From Phascolarctobacterium sp. ET69 (GTDB lineage: Bacteria; Bacillota; Negativicutes; Acidaminococcales; Acidaminococcaceae), in the NCBI RefSeq assembly GCF_023336935.1, contig NZ_JAMBLR010000006.1:36128-100127 (forward strand): a DNA stretch of 64,000 nt, in the 5' to 3' direction. The notes under the pieces are model-generated. The model had not been told where the DNA came from. It was given only the letters and a program-made list of their open reading frames with translations, and made no database searches. A program made the position numbers and the translations under genes. Positions 1 through 7,259 of the stretch are shown here, piece by piece. Each line of letters starts with the position of its first letter. The first letter of the stretch is position 1.

Positions 1-1
1 T

Positions 2-235
2 ATTGCCGAAGCGCTTGAGCAGGGCGCGGATACTTATGTGACCGGCGATATTAAATACCATGAAGCCCAGAATGCCGTATTCAGCGGGCTGAACCTTATT
101 GACGCCACGCATCAGGGTACGGAGCTGCCGGTTGTGGCGGTGCTGGCAGACAAACTTTCGCTGAGGCTGGCGGCGGCAGGTTTTGCGGCGCAGGTTTTAA
201 CGGCGCGCGAAACTTTGCTTTTTAAACAATATTAA
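2..235 (+). CDS. Nif3-like dinuclear metal-centre protein, C-terminal part
   Basis: The gene begins before the window; the reading frame is open from base 2 and ends at 235. The visible 77 residues contain TGDIKYHEAQ followed by LIDATHQGTELPVV, which matches the C-terminal metal-binding part of the Nif3/YbgI/YqfO family (His and Glu ligands of a dinuclear metal site). The biochemical role of this family is not settled; the label GTP cyclohydrolase I type 2 is inherited from one member. It lies 18 bp before yhaM on the same strand, so co-transcription is likely. Only the C-terminus can be judged. Confidence 0.8.
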   Translation: MAEALEQGADTYVTGDIKYHEAQNAVFSGLNLIDATHQGTELPVVAVLADKLSLRLAAAGFAAQVLTARETLLFKQY

Positions 236-253
236 TGAATTGAGGTACAATAA

Positions 254-1177
254 ATGATTAGTGATTTTAAAGCCGGGTCAAAAATTTGCCAGTCGGTACT
301 CCTGCGTGTTCAGCGCGTGGGCACATCTTCCAACGGCGCGCCTTTTGCACGCGGGCTTGCGGAAGATAACAGCGGCAAAATACCGTTTATTACTTTTGAA
401 GCCGGCATTGTTGAAAAAATGCGCGAGATGGACGGCCCTTCGCCGGTAATGGTAAGCGGCAGCGTGGATATTAACAAATTTTCCGGTGAAATGGCTTTGC
501 AGCTGGTTATAAAAAAATTAAGCGATATCGTTCCGGAGGATGATATCAGCAACCTGCTGCCGGAAGGCGATTTTGACCACGAAGCCTATAAAGATAAATT
601 TGACCGCCTGATAAAAAGCGTTTTAACACCAGGGCTGCGCCTTGTTTTGGATAATGTTTTTGAAGGCGCGGTTTACGAACAGTTTTTGCGCAATCCGGCG
701 GGAATGAGGCTGCACCACGCTTATATCGGCGGGCTGCTGCAGCATTCTGTTGATGTGGCGGTGCTGGCAACTGCTATGGCGGAATCCATCGGTGGCGTGG
801 ATAAAGATTTAATCGTTGCCGGGGCGCTTTTGCACGATGTCGGCAAGCTGCGTGAAATTTCTGCCTCCATGGGCTTTCCGTATACAACGGAAGGCAGGCT
901 TTTGGGGCATATCAGCATGAGCGCGGCAATAGTACAGGAAGCGGCTGCCAAAGCGCGGGTTACCGGCCCAAAATTGCAGCAGCTGCTGCATATTATATTG
1001 TCGCACCACGGCGAACCGGAAAAAGGCTCGCCTGTTGCCTGCGCAACCAAAGAGGCCTTTATAGTGCATTATGCGGATGAACTGGACGCAGTTATGAACC
1101 AGTTTAAAAAGACGGATAATAAAAATCCGTGGGAATACAATAAAATGCTGCAGCGTTTTTTAATGAGTAATGTGTAA
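254..1177 (+). CDS. yhaM: 3'-5' exoribonuclease YhaM-like (OB fold plus HD domain)
   Basis: This 307-residue protein has an N-terminal OB-fold-like nucleic-acid-binding part (about residues 10-95) and a C-terminal HD phosphohydrolase domain. Metal ligands are visible in LLQHS (about 161-165), LLHDVGK (192-198) and a later SHHGEPEKGSP segment. Order and length match the Firmicute YhaM/CbfI exoribonucleases that degrade short RNAs and single-stranded DNA. The ATG follows a GAGGT ribosome-binding site 8 bp upstream. It sits between the nif3-like gene and a small membrane protein gene, probably one operon. Confidence 0.88.
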   Translation: MISDFKAGSKICQSVLLRVQRVGTSSNGAPFARGLAEDNSGKIPFITFEAGIVEKMREMDGPSPVMVSGSVDINKFSGEMALQLVIKKLSDIVPEDDISNLLPEGDFDHEAYKDKFDRLIKSVLTPGLRLVLDNVFEGAVYEQFLRNPAGMRLHHAYIGGLLQHSVDVAVLATAMAESIGGVDKDLIVAGALLHDVGKLREISASMGFPYTTEGRLLGHISMSAAIVQEAAAKARVTGPKLQQLLHIILSHHGEPEKGSPVACATKEAFIVHYADELDAVMNQFKKTDNKNPWEYNKMLQRFLMSNV

Positions 1178-1194
1178 GCAAATAAGGTGATATT

Positions 1195-1497
1195 ATGCTT
1201 TACCTGTTTTTGATTATAATTGTTTTGGGATTGCTGGCAGCTATGCTGACAGCGTTTGTTAAACTTATAAGGGATTTGGGAGAGCTTGCTGCTTTGATGC
1301 GCGCTTCGGGCAGCGGCACGGAAAATAATGCCGGGCAGGAAAACAGCCCCGCAAATAACGGCAGCGGAGTTGTGAATGGCCACCCGTACACTCAGGACGA
1401 TATTATTTACAAGAACGGGCATTATTACGAAAACGAAAACAGCGAAGACTGGGAAGAATTTGAGTACGAAATAAGCGAAGACGAAAGATTTAAATAA
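1195..1497 (+). CDS. Small single-pass membrane protein, unknown function
   Basis: A 100-residue protein with one N-terminal hydrophobic segment (about residues 2-24) and an acidic, low-complexity hydrophilic tail rich in Asn, Gly, Glu and Asp with a Tyr-rich patch near residues 60-80. No domain is recognised. The ATG is preceded by AAGGTG at suitable spacing and starts 18 bp after yhaM, so it is likely the last gene of that operon. A strong terminator follows. Confidence 0.65.
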   Translation: MLYLFLIIIVLGLLAAMLTAFVKLIRDLGELAALMRASGSGTENNAGQENSPANNGSGVVNGHPYTQDDIIYKNGHYYENENSEDWEEFEYEISEDERFK

Positions 1498-1512
1498 TAT
1501 TTAAAAATTTAT

Positions 1513-1565
1513 AAAACAGGTTTTTCCGGCGTTGATGTACGCAAGTGGAAAACCTGTTTTTATTT
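1513..1565 (+). terminator. Intrinsic terminator after the yhaM operon
   Basis: Left arm AAAACAGGTTTTTCC at 1513-1527 pairs with GGAAAACCTGTTTT at 1547-1560, followed by a T-rich run. It also has an A-rich left flank, so it may work in both directions. Confidence 0.85.
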
Positions 1566-1626
1566 TTAATATGCACTGTTAATGATGTTACACAATAACA
1601 AAAAACATGAAATTAAAATGAAAAAG

Positions 1627-1655
1627 TTGCAAAGTTATCTTAAAGTTGCTATAAT
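1627..1655 (+). promoter_or_regulatory. Sigma-A type promoter for the secreted-protein gene
   Basis: TTGCAA at 1627-1632, a 17-bp spacer and a perfect TATAAT at 1650-1655. Predicted start of transcription is near 1662, giving a leader of about 85 nt before the GTG at 1749. Confidence 0.75.
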
Positions 1656-1748
1656 AACGGCGCTGAAGTTAATTTTATATAAATTAAAAATCTTAATGGT
1701 TATTATATAAAATTACAGCAAAATATTTTATTCATTGGAGGAATCAAG

Positions 1749-2399
1749 GTGAGAAAGTTTTTAATGTTGTTAATGATGCTTGGTTTAATTTGTTTGAACG
1801 CAGCTGCTTTGGCAGGTGCGCCTGCTGCGGAAAATAACGCGGCAAATGCTGTGCAGTGTCCGTTCAGCGAACGGCTGAATAAAGTTGCTGCTGAAGAAAA
1901 CGGCGCAAAGGCGGCGGTGCTGTATGTTAATAATGCCAACACAACTTATGACGCGGATATAGACAGGGTAGTTCTGGAAAACGTGCAGGCAGCACTAAAA
2001 ACTTCTGCCTGTGAGTATATAGACGGAACTGAGTTTTTAGGGCAGCTTAACGAAAACGGCATTGCCGATATTACTCAGGCCGAAAGAGCTGATATTGCAG
2101 ACGTGTTTAAAGGCAGCGGTGTTGACTACGTTGTGCTGGTGCAGGTAGAACCTTTCGTCCGCAAGGAAAAAGTAACCGTGTTTACGCTTGGCAAAGAGAT
2201 GACGGCAGTTGTGCCTTTTAAAATTTTTGATGTAAAGAGCGGCAAATACATTTATAACGGCAAATTTACGGAGCTTGCCAAAGACAGTTCCGTTATCGGC
2301 GACGTCGGCAACAAATCTGTCGCGTTAAAAGCGCTGGAAACGGTTAATGCCAAAATCAGCGGAGTAATTACTTCGCGCATGGCGCAGGTTAAAAATTAA
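1749..2399 (+). CDS. Secreted protein of unknown function
   Basis: A 216-residue protein with a clear Sec signal peptide (positive start, hydrophobic core ending at an Ala-rich ALAGA cleavage region near residue 23). The mature part alternates hydrophobic strands and helices with a VDYVVLVQVEPF segment and a later VKSGKYIYNGKF segment, suggesting an export-associated alpha/beta domain as in other periplasmic proteins of this group; no named domain is assigned. The GTG start follows GGAGGAA at ideal spacing. It is monocistronic, with its own promoter at 1627-1655. It ends 9 bp before the left repeat of the integrative element, so it is the original neighbour of rnpB. Confidence 0.7.
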   Translation: MRKFLMLLMMLGLICLNAAALAGAPAAENNAANAVQCPFSERLNKVAAEENGAKAAVLYVNNANTTYDADIDRVVLENVQAALKTSACEYIDGTEFLGQLNENGIADITQAERADIADVFKGSGVDYVVLVQVEPFVRKEKVTVFTLGKEMTAVVPFKIFDVKSGKYIYNGKFTELAKDSSVIGDVGNKSVALKALETVNAKISGVITSRMAQVKN

Positions 2400-2424
2400 A
2401 TGCCTGCGGCCCACATTTTAACCC

Positions 2425-2453
2425 TTGACTAATTACAGGCTTTGTGCTAAAGT
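2425..2453 (+). promoter_or_regulatory. rnpB promoter copy at attL
   Basis: TTGACT at 2425-2430, a 17-bp spacer, TAAAGT at 2448-2453. It is the same sequence as the promoter in front of the complete rnpB at 13268-13296. It would transcribe the 5' rnpB stub and then element DNA toward the integrase. Confidence 0.8.
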
Positions 2454-2459
2454 ACTGAC

Positions 2460-2515
2460 AGTATGAGTGTGAAAAGCAATCGCTGACGGCTTTGCCGTAA
2501 GAGGAAAGTCCGGGC
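2460..2515 (+). pseudogene. Truncated 5' fragment of rnpB left at attL
   Basis: About the first 56 nt of RNase P RNA (P1 5' strand through GAGGAAAGTCCGGGC) are present, after which the sequence departs into the element. Most of the catalytic core is missing, so this copy cannot form RNase P. Transcription from the attL promoter would make a chimeric RNA of roughly 105 nt ending at the terminator at 2539-2572. Confidence 0.85.
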
Positions 2516-2538
2516 ATTATTACGTACAAACATTTACA

Positions 2539-2572
2539 ACACGTAGGATGAAACCTGCGTGTTTTTGCTTTT
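2539..2572 (+). terminator. Element-borne terminator just inside attL
   Basis: ACACGTAGG (2539-2547) pairs with CCTGCGTGT (2554-2562), nine pairs including one U-G, followed by TTTTGCTTTT. It lies 24 bp inside the element and would stop transcription from the rnpB promoter copy before the integrase gene. Confidence 0.72.
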
Positions 2573-2684
2573 ATGTAAAGCGCATGCGAGTAAAGTCTGC
2601 AATTTAGTCAGCAAGATAATTTAATTCTTTTGCCGTGTAATAGGATAGTCCTTTGCCTAAATTTTAATAAGGGGGTAATTGCCT

Positions 2685-3602
2685 ATGTTATTATCGGAAA
2701 GTAAAAAAAGATTTTTACGGAGATGTATTGCATTAAATCTTGCAGGGGGAACGCTTATTAAATATGACCGAACATTGTGTAGATTTTTTGAAACATGCAC
2801 AAGTAGAAATATTCAACACGTTGAGGATATTACAGCTAATGATATAAGAGTACATCTTGCAAAACTTGCCAAGGAAGTTAATCCGAATACGCTAAAAGTA
2901 TATTTTGATACAATCAAGTCATATTTTAATTATTTATACCGTGATAAGATAATAGCTGAAAATGTAATAGCAAGCATTGAAACGCCAAAAAGAGAAGAAA
3001 AAATAATACCAGCGTTTAATAGAATTGAAATAGATACTATTTTAAATTCTTTTGATAAAAATAGTTTTTTGGGATTTAGAAATTATACTATAGCTTGTAC
3101 TTTGTTTGCTACTGGGTTGCGAAGGGCTGAATTATCTGCATTATACATAAACAGCATTAATTTTGATGTTAATATTATCAAAGTCATTGGGAAAGGCAAA
3201 AAATACCGTGATGTTCCTTTAAGTAATACTTTAAGAAAAGTAATATTAAAATATTTGCAGAAAAGGAAAGAGTATGTTGCCGAGCATAAGCTATTTAAGT
3301 CACCATACTTAATTATTAACAAGGATGGGGAAAAATTAGGTGTATCGGCAATAAGCGGTATAATAGCTAAAATAGGTAAAGACGAAAATATTACTGGTGT
3401 TAGGGTATCACCACATACTTTTCGGCATACATTTGCAAAGTTTTTTCTACTTAATGGTGGTGATTTATTTAGCTTGCAAAAAATACTCGGTCATAGTGAT
3501 ATTGAAATGACAAAACGATATGTTGAAATGAACGAAGTGGAATTAAAAATACAGAACGATAAATTTAATCCATTTGATAATACAAGTTGGCGTTATTATT
3601 AA
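2685..3602 (+). CDS. int: Tyrosine recombinase / integrase of the element
   Basis: A 305-residue XerC/D-like site-specific recombinase. An N-terminal SAM-like core-binding domain (about residues 5-90) precedes the catalytic domain. All catalytic residues are visible: Arg in ATGLRRAEL, Lys in GKGKKYRDVP, HTFRHT, LGHS and Tyr in KRYVEM near the end. It presumably catalyses integration at rnpB and excision, acting within the 107-bp repeats. I start at the ATG at 2685, which follows AAGGGGGT by about 8 bp; a TTG at 2679 is in frame but too close to that site. Its position next to attL is typical for integrases. No excisionase is recognised; the small downstream gene is a weak candidate. Confidence 0.93.
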   Translation: MLLSESKKRFLRRCIALNLAGGTLIKYDRTLCRFFETCTSRNIQHVEDITANDIRVHLAKLAKEVNPNTLKVYFDTIKSYFNYLYRDKIIAENVIASIETPKREEKIIPAFNRIEIDTILNSFDKNSFLGFRNYTIACTLFATGLRRAELSALYINSINFDVNIIKVIGKGKKYRDVPLSNTLRKVILKYLQKRKEYVAEHKLFKSPYLIINKDGEKLGVSAISGIIAKIGKDENITGVRVSPHTFRHTFAKFFLLNGGDLFSLQKILGHSDIEMTKRYVEMNEVELKIQNDKFNPFDNTSWRYY

Positions 3603-3618
3603 TTCAAGGGTGTTGTTT

Positions 3619-3798
3619 ATGAAAGAGGATATAAAAATACATTTAGTATACCGTAACGCAGAAACAGATAAACTTGGTTATTATGGCGTTTATACAGATG
3701 AAAATGAGCCGTTAAGTCTTAAAGAATTTTTAGAGTTAATTAAGTTAAACTGTTTAAAAGGGACTCCAATAACTATACTTGAATTTAAAATAGAATAA
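3619..3798 (+). CDS. Small protein downstream of the integrase, unknown
   Basis: A 59-residue protein starting MKEDIKIHLVYRN with an ATG 8 bp after AAGGG and 16 bp after the integrase stop, so probably co-transcribed with it. It is mixed charged/hydrophobic, without HTH or membrane segment that I recognise. By position it could be a recombination directionality factor or accessory protein, but nothing in the sequence shows this. Confidence 0.6.
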   Translation: MKEDIKIHLVYRNAETDKLGYYGVYTDENEPLSLKEFLELIKLNCLKGTPITILEFKIE

Positions 3799-3802
3799 TA
3801 GA

Positions 3803-3856
3803 AAAGGGACTGCTTAAAATAGATTCATTTCTATCTTAGGTAGTCCCTTTATTTGT
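3803..3856. terminator. Bidirectional terminator between integrase and RHH genes
   Basis: AAAGGGACT at 3803-3811 pairs with AGTCCCTTT at 3842-3850, followed by T-rich DNA on the + strand. The hairpin lies between two convergent genes and overlaps the stop codon of the ribbon-helix-helix gene. Confidence 0.75.
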
Positions 3857-4013
3857 TTTCAGAATTATTCTTTTGATATTGCTTTACATACTGCGTCAGA
3901 GCATATTCAATTTCTTTGTTGGTAGAACGGCAATTTTCCTGTGCTATCTGTTTTATTTGCTCTAATAGTTCTTCTGGTATTCTCAAAGAAAATATTGGTA
4001 AAAGTGAAGGCAC
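3849..4013 (-). CDS. Ribbon-helix-helix (Arc/MetJ-like) transcriptional regulator
   Basis: A 54-residue protein on the minus strand. It reads PIFSLRIPEELLEQIKQIAQ then STNKEIEYALTQYVKQY, the classic beta strand plus two helices of Arc-family repressors, in which the strand (IFSLRI) inserts in the major groove of DNA as a dimer. The GTG start follows a strong GGGGGAGAG site. Its upstream region contains a 9-bp inverted repeat at 4028-4067, and the exported-protein operon is divergent from it, so it likely autoregulates and controls that operon (inference). Confidence 0.75.
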   Translation of the reverse strand: MPSLLPIFSLRIPEELLEQIKQIAQENCRSTNKEIEYALTQYVKQYQKNNSENK

Positions 4014-4027
4014 TATACTCTCCCCCG

Positions 4028-4067
4028 CTCATTGAATTTTATATTATATATACTATATTTCAATGAG
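4028..4067. promoter_or_regulatory. Inverted repeat, likely operator of the RHH regulator
   Basis: CTCATTGAA at 4028-4036 is the perfect reverse complement of TTCAATGAG at 4059-4067, with 22 bp of almost pure A/T between. It lies immediately upstream of the RHH gene and upstream of the divergent promoter at 4103-4131, where a small repressor would bind. Binding is inferred. Confidence 0.5.
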
Positions 4068-4102
4068 AATTATGTATACGCTCATAGTGATAGCACTTTG
4101 AA

Positions 4103-4131
4103 TTGACTTTGAAATATGTGAATATTATAAT
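4103..4131 (+). promoter_or_regulatory. Strong promoter of the exported-protein operon
   Basis: TTGACT at 4103-4108, a 17-bp spacer and perfect TATAAT at 4126-4131. Transcription would start near 4138, only a few bases before the AAAGGAGA ribosome-binding site, so the leader is extremely short. Confidence 0.8.
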
Positions 4132-4151
4132 TATTCTAAAGGAGAGTGGTT

Positions 4152-5099
4152 ATGTTGAAAAGAAAAGGAATTTTATTTGCAGCAGTTATTTTTGTAGTTT
4201 CTGTTTTTATATATGCAATAACTGTATATATGCCAAAAGTCAATGAGGAGCAAGATTATTTGAATGAAATTGCAACTGCGATTAAAAACGGAGAGTATAT
4301 TAAAGCTATAGATTATCCTGAAAAAGTTTTAAGCACTGAAAATCAGAAAGAAAAAAATAATTTAGTGTTTTATGCAAAAGCTTTAGACGCGAAAGAAAAA
4401 GGTAATATTTCAGATTATAAATATTTTCTATATCGTATTCCTAAAGAATATAAAGGTAGATTGAACCATGAAATAAAAAAATCTCGTGAAGATGTAAAGA
4501 ATATTATACAAGAAGAAAAAGATAAAGAAAGAAAAGCCCATGAAGATAAAATCAGGCAAGAGAAGCAATTAGAAGAACAACAAACAATAGCGGAAATCGA
4601 ACGAATTTTAAATAACATGCCGTCAAAAACTGATGATGTAGAGAAAATAACGTGGTATCAACCTTGGGGCAGTAACGGATATCCTGCAAAAGACGCTATT
4701 TATTGGTACGTTGGGGAAAGAAATGGAGAGTATTGGTTAAGAGCTTTTATAGTGCATTTTGATGATGGTATTAATTGGGTATTTTGGGATAAAGTAATTT
4801 TTTCAACATCTAATACAAATTGGATATATAATATTGAAAATTGTTTTGCTGGGCAAAGCGGTGGTGGTAAAGATACACAAATTGTTCATGGTGGTAAATA
4901 CGAAACTTTAGATGTTAGATTTTCTGATTTAGAACGAGGTTATAAATTACTTGCAACCGGTAAAAATCCAATAATACGGCTTCAAGGTAGAGATAGACAT
5001 CACGATTATTATTTAACCAGTGCTGATATAAATCTTTTAAATACAGGTATATATTTAAACGAACAATTAAAGAAATTAAATTATAGAATTTCTAAATAA
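4152..5099 (+). CDS. Membrane-anchored coiled-coil protein with C-terminal WY-rich domain
   Basis: A 315-residue protein with an N-terminal membrane anchor (about residues 5-26), a helical region ending in a long charged coiled coil rich in Glu/Lys/Gln (about 105-155) and a C-terminal domain (about 160-310) with spaced aromatic residues: TWYQPWG, IYWYVGE, WLRAFIVHF, WVFWDK, and later IIRLQGRDRHHDYYL. That pattern resembles a domain found at the C-terminus of many Gram-positive exported proteins of unknown role. I start at the ATG at 4152 (AAAGGAGA upstream) rather than the GTG at 4146. First gene of a block of six likely co-transcribed genes. Confidence 0.72.
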   Translation: MLKRKGILFAAVIFVVSVFIYAITVYMPKVNEEQDYLNEIATAIKNGEYIKAIDYPEKVLSTENQKEKNNLVFYAKALDAKEKGNISDYKYFLYRIPKEYKGRLNHEIKKSREDVKNIIQEEKDKERKAHEDKIRQEKQLEEQQTIAEIERILNNMPSKTDDVEKITWYQPWGSNGYPAKDAIYWYVGERNGEYWLRAFIVHFDDGINWVFWDKVIFSTSNTNWIYNIENCFAGQSGGGKDTQIVHGGKYETLDVRFSDLERGYKLLATGKNPIIRLQGRDRHHDYYLTSADINLLNTGIYLNEQLKKLNYRISK

Positions 5100-5113
5100 A
5101 GGAGTAATAGACA

Positions 5114-5440
5114 ATGAAGAAAAGTATAGTTGCTTTATTATGTATATTCTTTTCTATAACCGTTTTAGGCTGTGATTTTGATAGTATAACTGACAGAGAA
5201 TATTCTAAAGCTAAAGATATTATTTTATCTCAACTACATGACCCAGATAGTTATGAAATGGAATATAAGAAATATACTACGGGACGAACACTAATTAAAG
5301 TAAAATTTAGAGCTAACAATAGATTAGGTGCAAAAGTAATACAATATGCTTATGTTGGTTCATTAAATGATAAACCATCTTTATTATATATTGGTTCTGA
5401 AGAAGATTTAATGTTGGAATCTATTTTTAGTTTTAAATAA
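5114..5440 (+). CDS. Small lipoprotein
   Basis: A 108-residue protein with a lipoprotein signal: hydrophobic core then TVLGC, the lipobox Cys near residue 20. The mature part begins acidic (DFDSITDREYSKAKDII) and contains LHDPDSYEM, a motif seen in small exported proteins of integrative elements and phages. Fourteen bases separate it from the gene before, and it has its own GGAG site. Function unknown. Confidence 0.75.
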   Translation: MKKSIVALLCIFFSITVLGCDFDSITDREYSKAKDIILSQLHDPDSYEMEYKKYTTGRTLIKVKFRANNRLGAKVIQYAYVGSLNDKPSLLYIGSEEDLMLESIFSFK

Positions 5441-5451
5441 GGAGCAATAAA

Positions 5452-5757
5452 ATGGTTACTTTAAAAAATATTGATACTGGTGTAATAAAAAATGTTCCTA
5501 CGGGTTATTCGTGGACAACGTTATTATTTGGGTTCTTTCCGGCATTATTTCGTGGAGATTTAAAATGGGCAGTAATTTTCTTTATAGCTAATATTACTAT
5601 TGCATGGTTTACATTAGGTATAGGTGCATTGATATTTAATATTGTTTTTGCTGCATTTTACAATAAAATTTATATTAAAGAATTAATGGCAAAAAGATTT
5701 ACTTATGCAGATGAAAAATCAAAAAATTATTTGCTAAATAATGGTATAATTCAATAA
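5452..5757 (+). CDS. Small integral membrane protein (DUF2628/HrgC-like)
   Basis: A 101-residue protein with an N-terminal soluble stretch, then GYSWTTLLFGFFPALFRGDLKW followed by two hydrophobic segments (about residues 20-40 and 43-72) and a basic tail. The aromatic SWT..FGFFPALFRGD block is characteristic of a small membrane family often found in phages and mobile elements. It starts 11 bp after the lipoprotein gene with a GGAG site. Role unknown. Confidence 0.72.
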   Translation: MVTLKNIDTGVIKNVPTGYSWTTLLFGFFPALFRGDLKWAVIFFIANITIAWFTLGIGALIFNIVFAAFYNKIYIKELMAKRFTYADEKSKNYLLNNGIIQ

Positions 5758-5788
5758 TAATAAAATTCAAATTTATTTTGGAGTGATA

Positions 5789-6487
5789 ATGGTGAAAAAA
5801 TTACTAATATCTTTAATTTTTATACTATTTGCTGTAGTAATAGCAGGATGTGGAAAAAGCGATACCGAAGAAGCAGCAAGGCTTGACAAAGAATATTTTG
5901 TTATTTTAAAGCAAACTTATGACGATTTTATGATAAATGATAGCAAAACTATGGATAAAAAATCTCCTGAAGAATGGTTAATTGAATATAATCAATTAAA
6001 AGATAATAAATACTTGCCTATAATTAATGATTTAAAAAGCAAATTAAAGAAAGAAAAAACAAGTAAATCTCTTGATGTAATAAAAAGTGATTTACTGAAT
6101 ATAACAAATTCATTGGATAATTTATTTAATTCCGTACCTAAAGCTATACAAGCAATAAAAGAACGTAATGAATTTGAATTTATAAAACTTATAAAAGCAA
6201 TATCAAATGTAGAAGAAAATATTTTAATTTATCAGAATGACTATAGCAAAATCACAACTGATAAAGAAACTTTTGAACTGACTTTAAATAATTATCAGAA
6301 AATTAATCCACGGAGTCCATATCTTGATGTAATAAAAACTTTTAAAATGCCCGGTAAACTTGAAAAAAATAGCTATATTAATGGTTCGCTAAGTGAAAGT
6401 TATATTTGGGAAAGTAATGGCGCAAAAGTAAAAATGATTTTTAAAAATACGGTTTTAGAATCTATGGAGCAAGAAGGATTAAAATAG
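5789..6487 (+). CDS. Lipoprotein with helical mature domain
   Basis: A protein of 232 residues with a lipoprotein signal peptide ending at IAGC near residue 20. The rest is Lys/Glu/Asn-rich and predicted helical, with a final region containing YIWESNGAKVKMIFKN that looks like a short beta sheet. I place the start at the ATG at 5789, 6 bp after TTGGAG; a GTG at 5792 is also possible. No domain is recognised. Part of the exported-protein block. Confidence 0.72.
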   Translation: MVKKLLISLIFILFAVVIAGCGKSDTEEAARLDKEYFVILKQTYDDFMINDSKTMDKKSPEEWLIEYNQLKDNKYLPIINDLKSKLKKEKTSKSLDVIKSDLLNITNSLDNLFNSVPKAIQAIKERNEFEFIKLIKAISNVEENILIYQNDYSKITTDKETFELTLNNYQKINPRSPYLDVIKTFKMPGKLEKNSYINGSLSESYIWESNGAKVKMIFKNTVLESMEQEGLK

Positions 6488-6503
6488 GAAAGGTGCTATT
6501 TAC

Positions 6504-7238
6504 ATGTATAAAAAATTTATATTAACAATAATAATGGTTTTAAGTTTTATTCCAAGTTGTTTTGCTGTTTCTAACATAGAAATAAATAATGTAACCAAAA
6601 AACAAGTTATGGATTATATTATGCTTTATGCAAGCAGAAGCGGTTTCAATTATATGCTTGAAAGTGTTAATGATTATGGTGCTACTTTTGTTGGCTCGCA
6701 GGCAAGAAATAATATTTTTGGTATGCAAGTGGCAACTCAGCAGAATAAAATTAGTGTTACTTTAGTTGAAAATGGTAATAATGTTATAGTAACTCTTAAT
6801 GAAGTTGCTTATCTTTATTATAATAATGGACATAGTGAAGTTCATCCAGTAAATGATGTCCCAGTAGAACAAGGCATACTTGTGGCATTAAAACAATACT
6901 TTAACGATTATTATTTGTTCGGTTATACACCGACTGATAAGAAAAAAGACGGTGGTTTTGTAATAGGTGAAGTAGACCCTGATTCCCCCTTTGGCGAAAG
7001 AGGTATAAAGGCTGGTGATGTTATAGTAGCAGTTAATGGTGAAAAAGTTAGAGACAACAAACGAGCTTTTTTGTGGGGGTCATTCCACGAAAAATTTATG
7101 CCAACAACTTGTAAGTTTTTAATCAAACGTGATGGTGTTGAGCATATTTATACTATAACTTCTAAACTTTATAAAGCACCATATACTATTGAGAAAGAAA
7201 AACAAGCTCAAATTGCTGCACAAAATAACAATGTATAA
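6504..7238 (+). CDS. Secreted PDZ-domain protein
   Basis: A 244-residue protein with a Sec signal peptide (cleavage near SCFA-VSN, residue 22), an N-terminal domain of about 110 residues and a C-terminal PDZ domain (about 140-225) recognised by FVIGEVDPDSPFGERGIKAGDVIVAVNGEKV, quoted here only as the family pattern (GxxxxxPASxAGLxxGDxIxxxNG). There is no protease domain, so it probably binds peptides or a partner protein in the periplasm or outer membrane. It follows the second lipoprotein gene by 16 bp. Confidence 0.8.
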   Translation: MYKKFILTIIMVLSFIPSCFAVSNIEINNVTKKQVMDYIMLYASRSGFNYMLESVNDYGATFVGSQARNNIFGMQVATQQNKISVTLVENGNNVIVTLNEVAYLYYNNGHSEVHPVNDVPVEQGILVALKQYFNDYYLFGYTPTDKKKDGGFVIGEVDPDSPFGERGIKAGDVIVAVNGEKVRDNKRAFLWGSFHEKFMPTTCKFLIKRDGVEHIYTITSKLYKAPYTIEKEKQAQIAAQNNNV

Positions 7239-7259
7239 TTTAATTAAGGAGATGATTGT

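Larger units (their letters stand above)
2409..2515 (+). repeat. attL: left 107-bp direct repeat
   Basis: Identical over all 107 bases to 13252-13358; the bases just outside differ on both sides (2408 G versus 13251 A; 2516 A versus 13359 T). It holds the rnpB promoter and the 5' part of the RNA up to GAGGAAAGTCCGGGC of the conserved CR-I/P4 region. Within it, ACGGC-TTT-GCCGT at 2486-2498 is a short inverted repeat that could be the recombinase core (inference). Confidence 0.93.
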
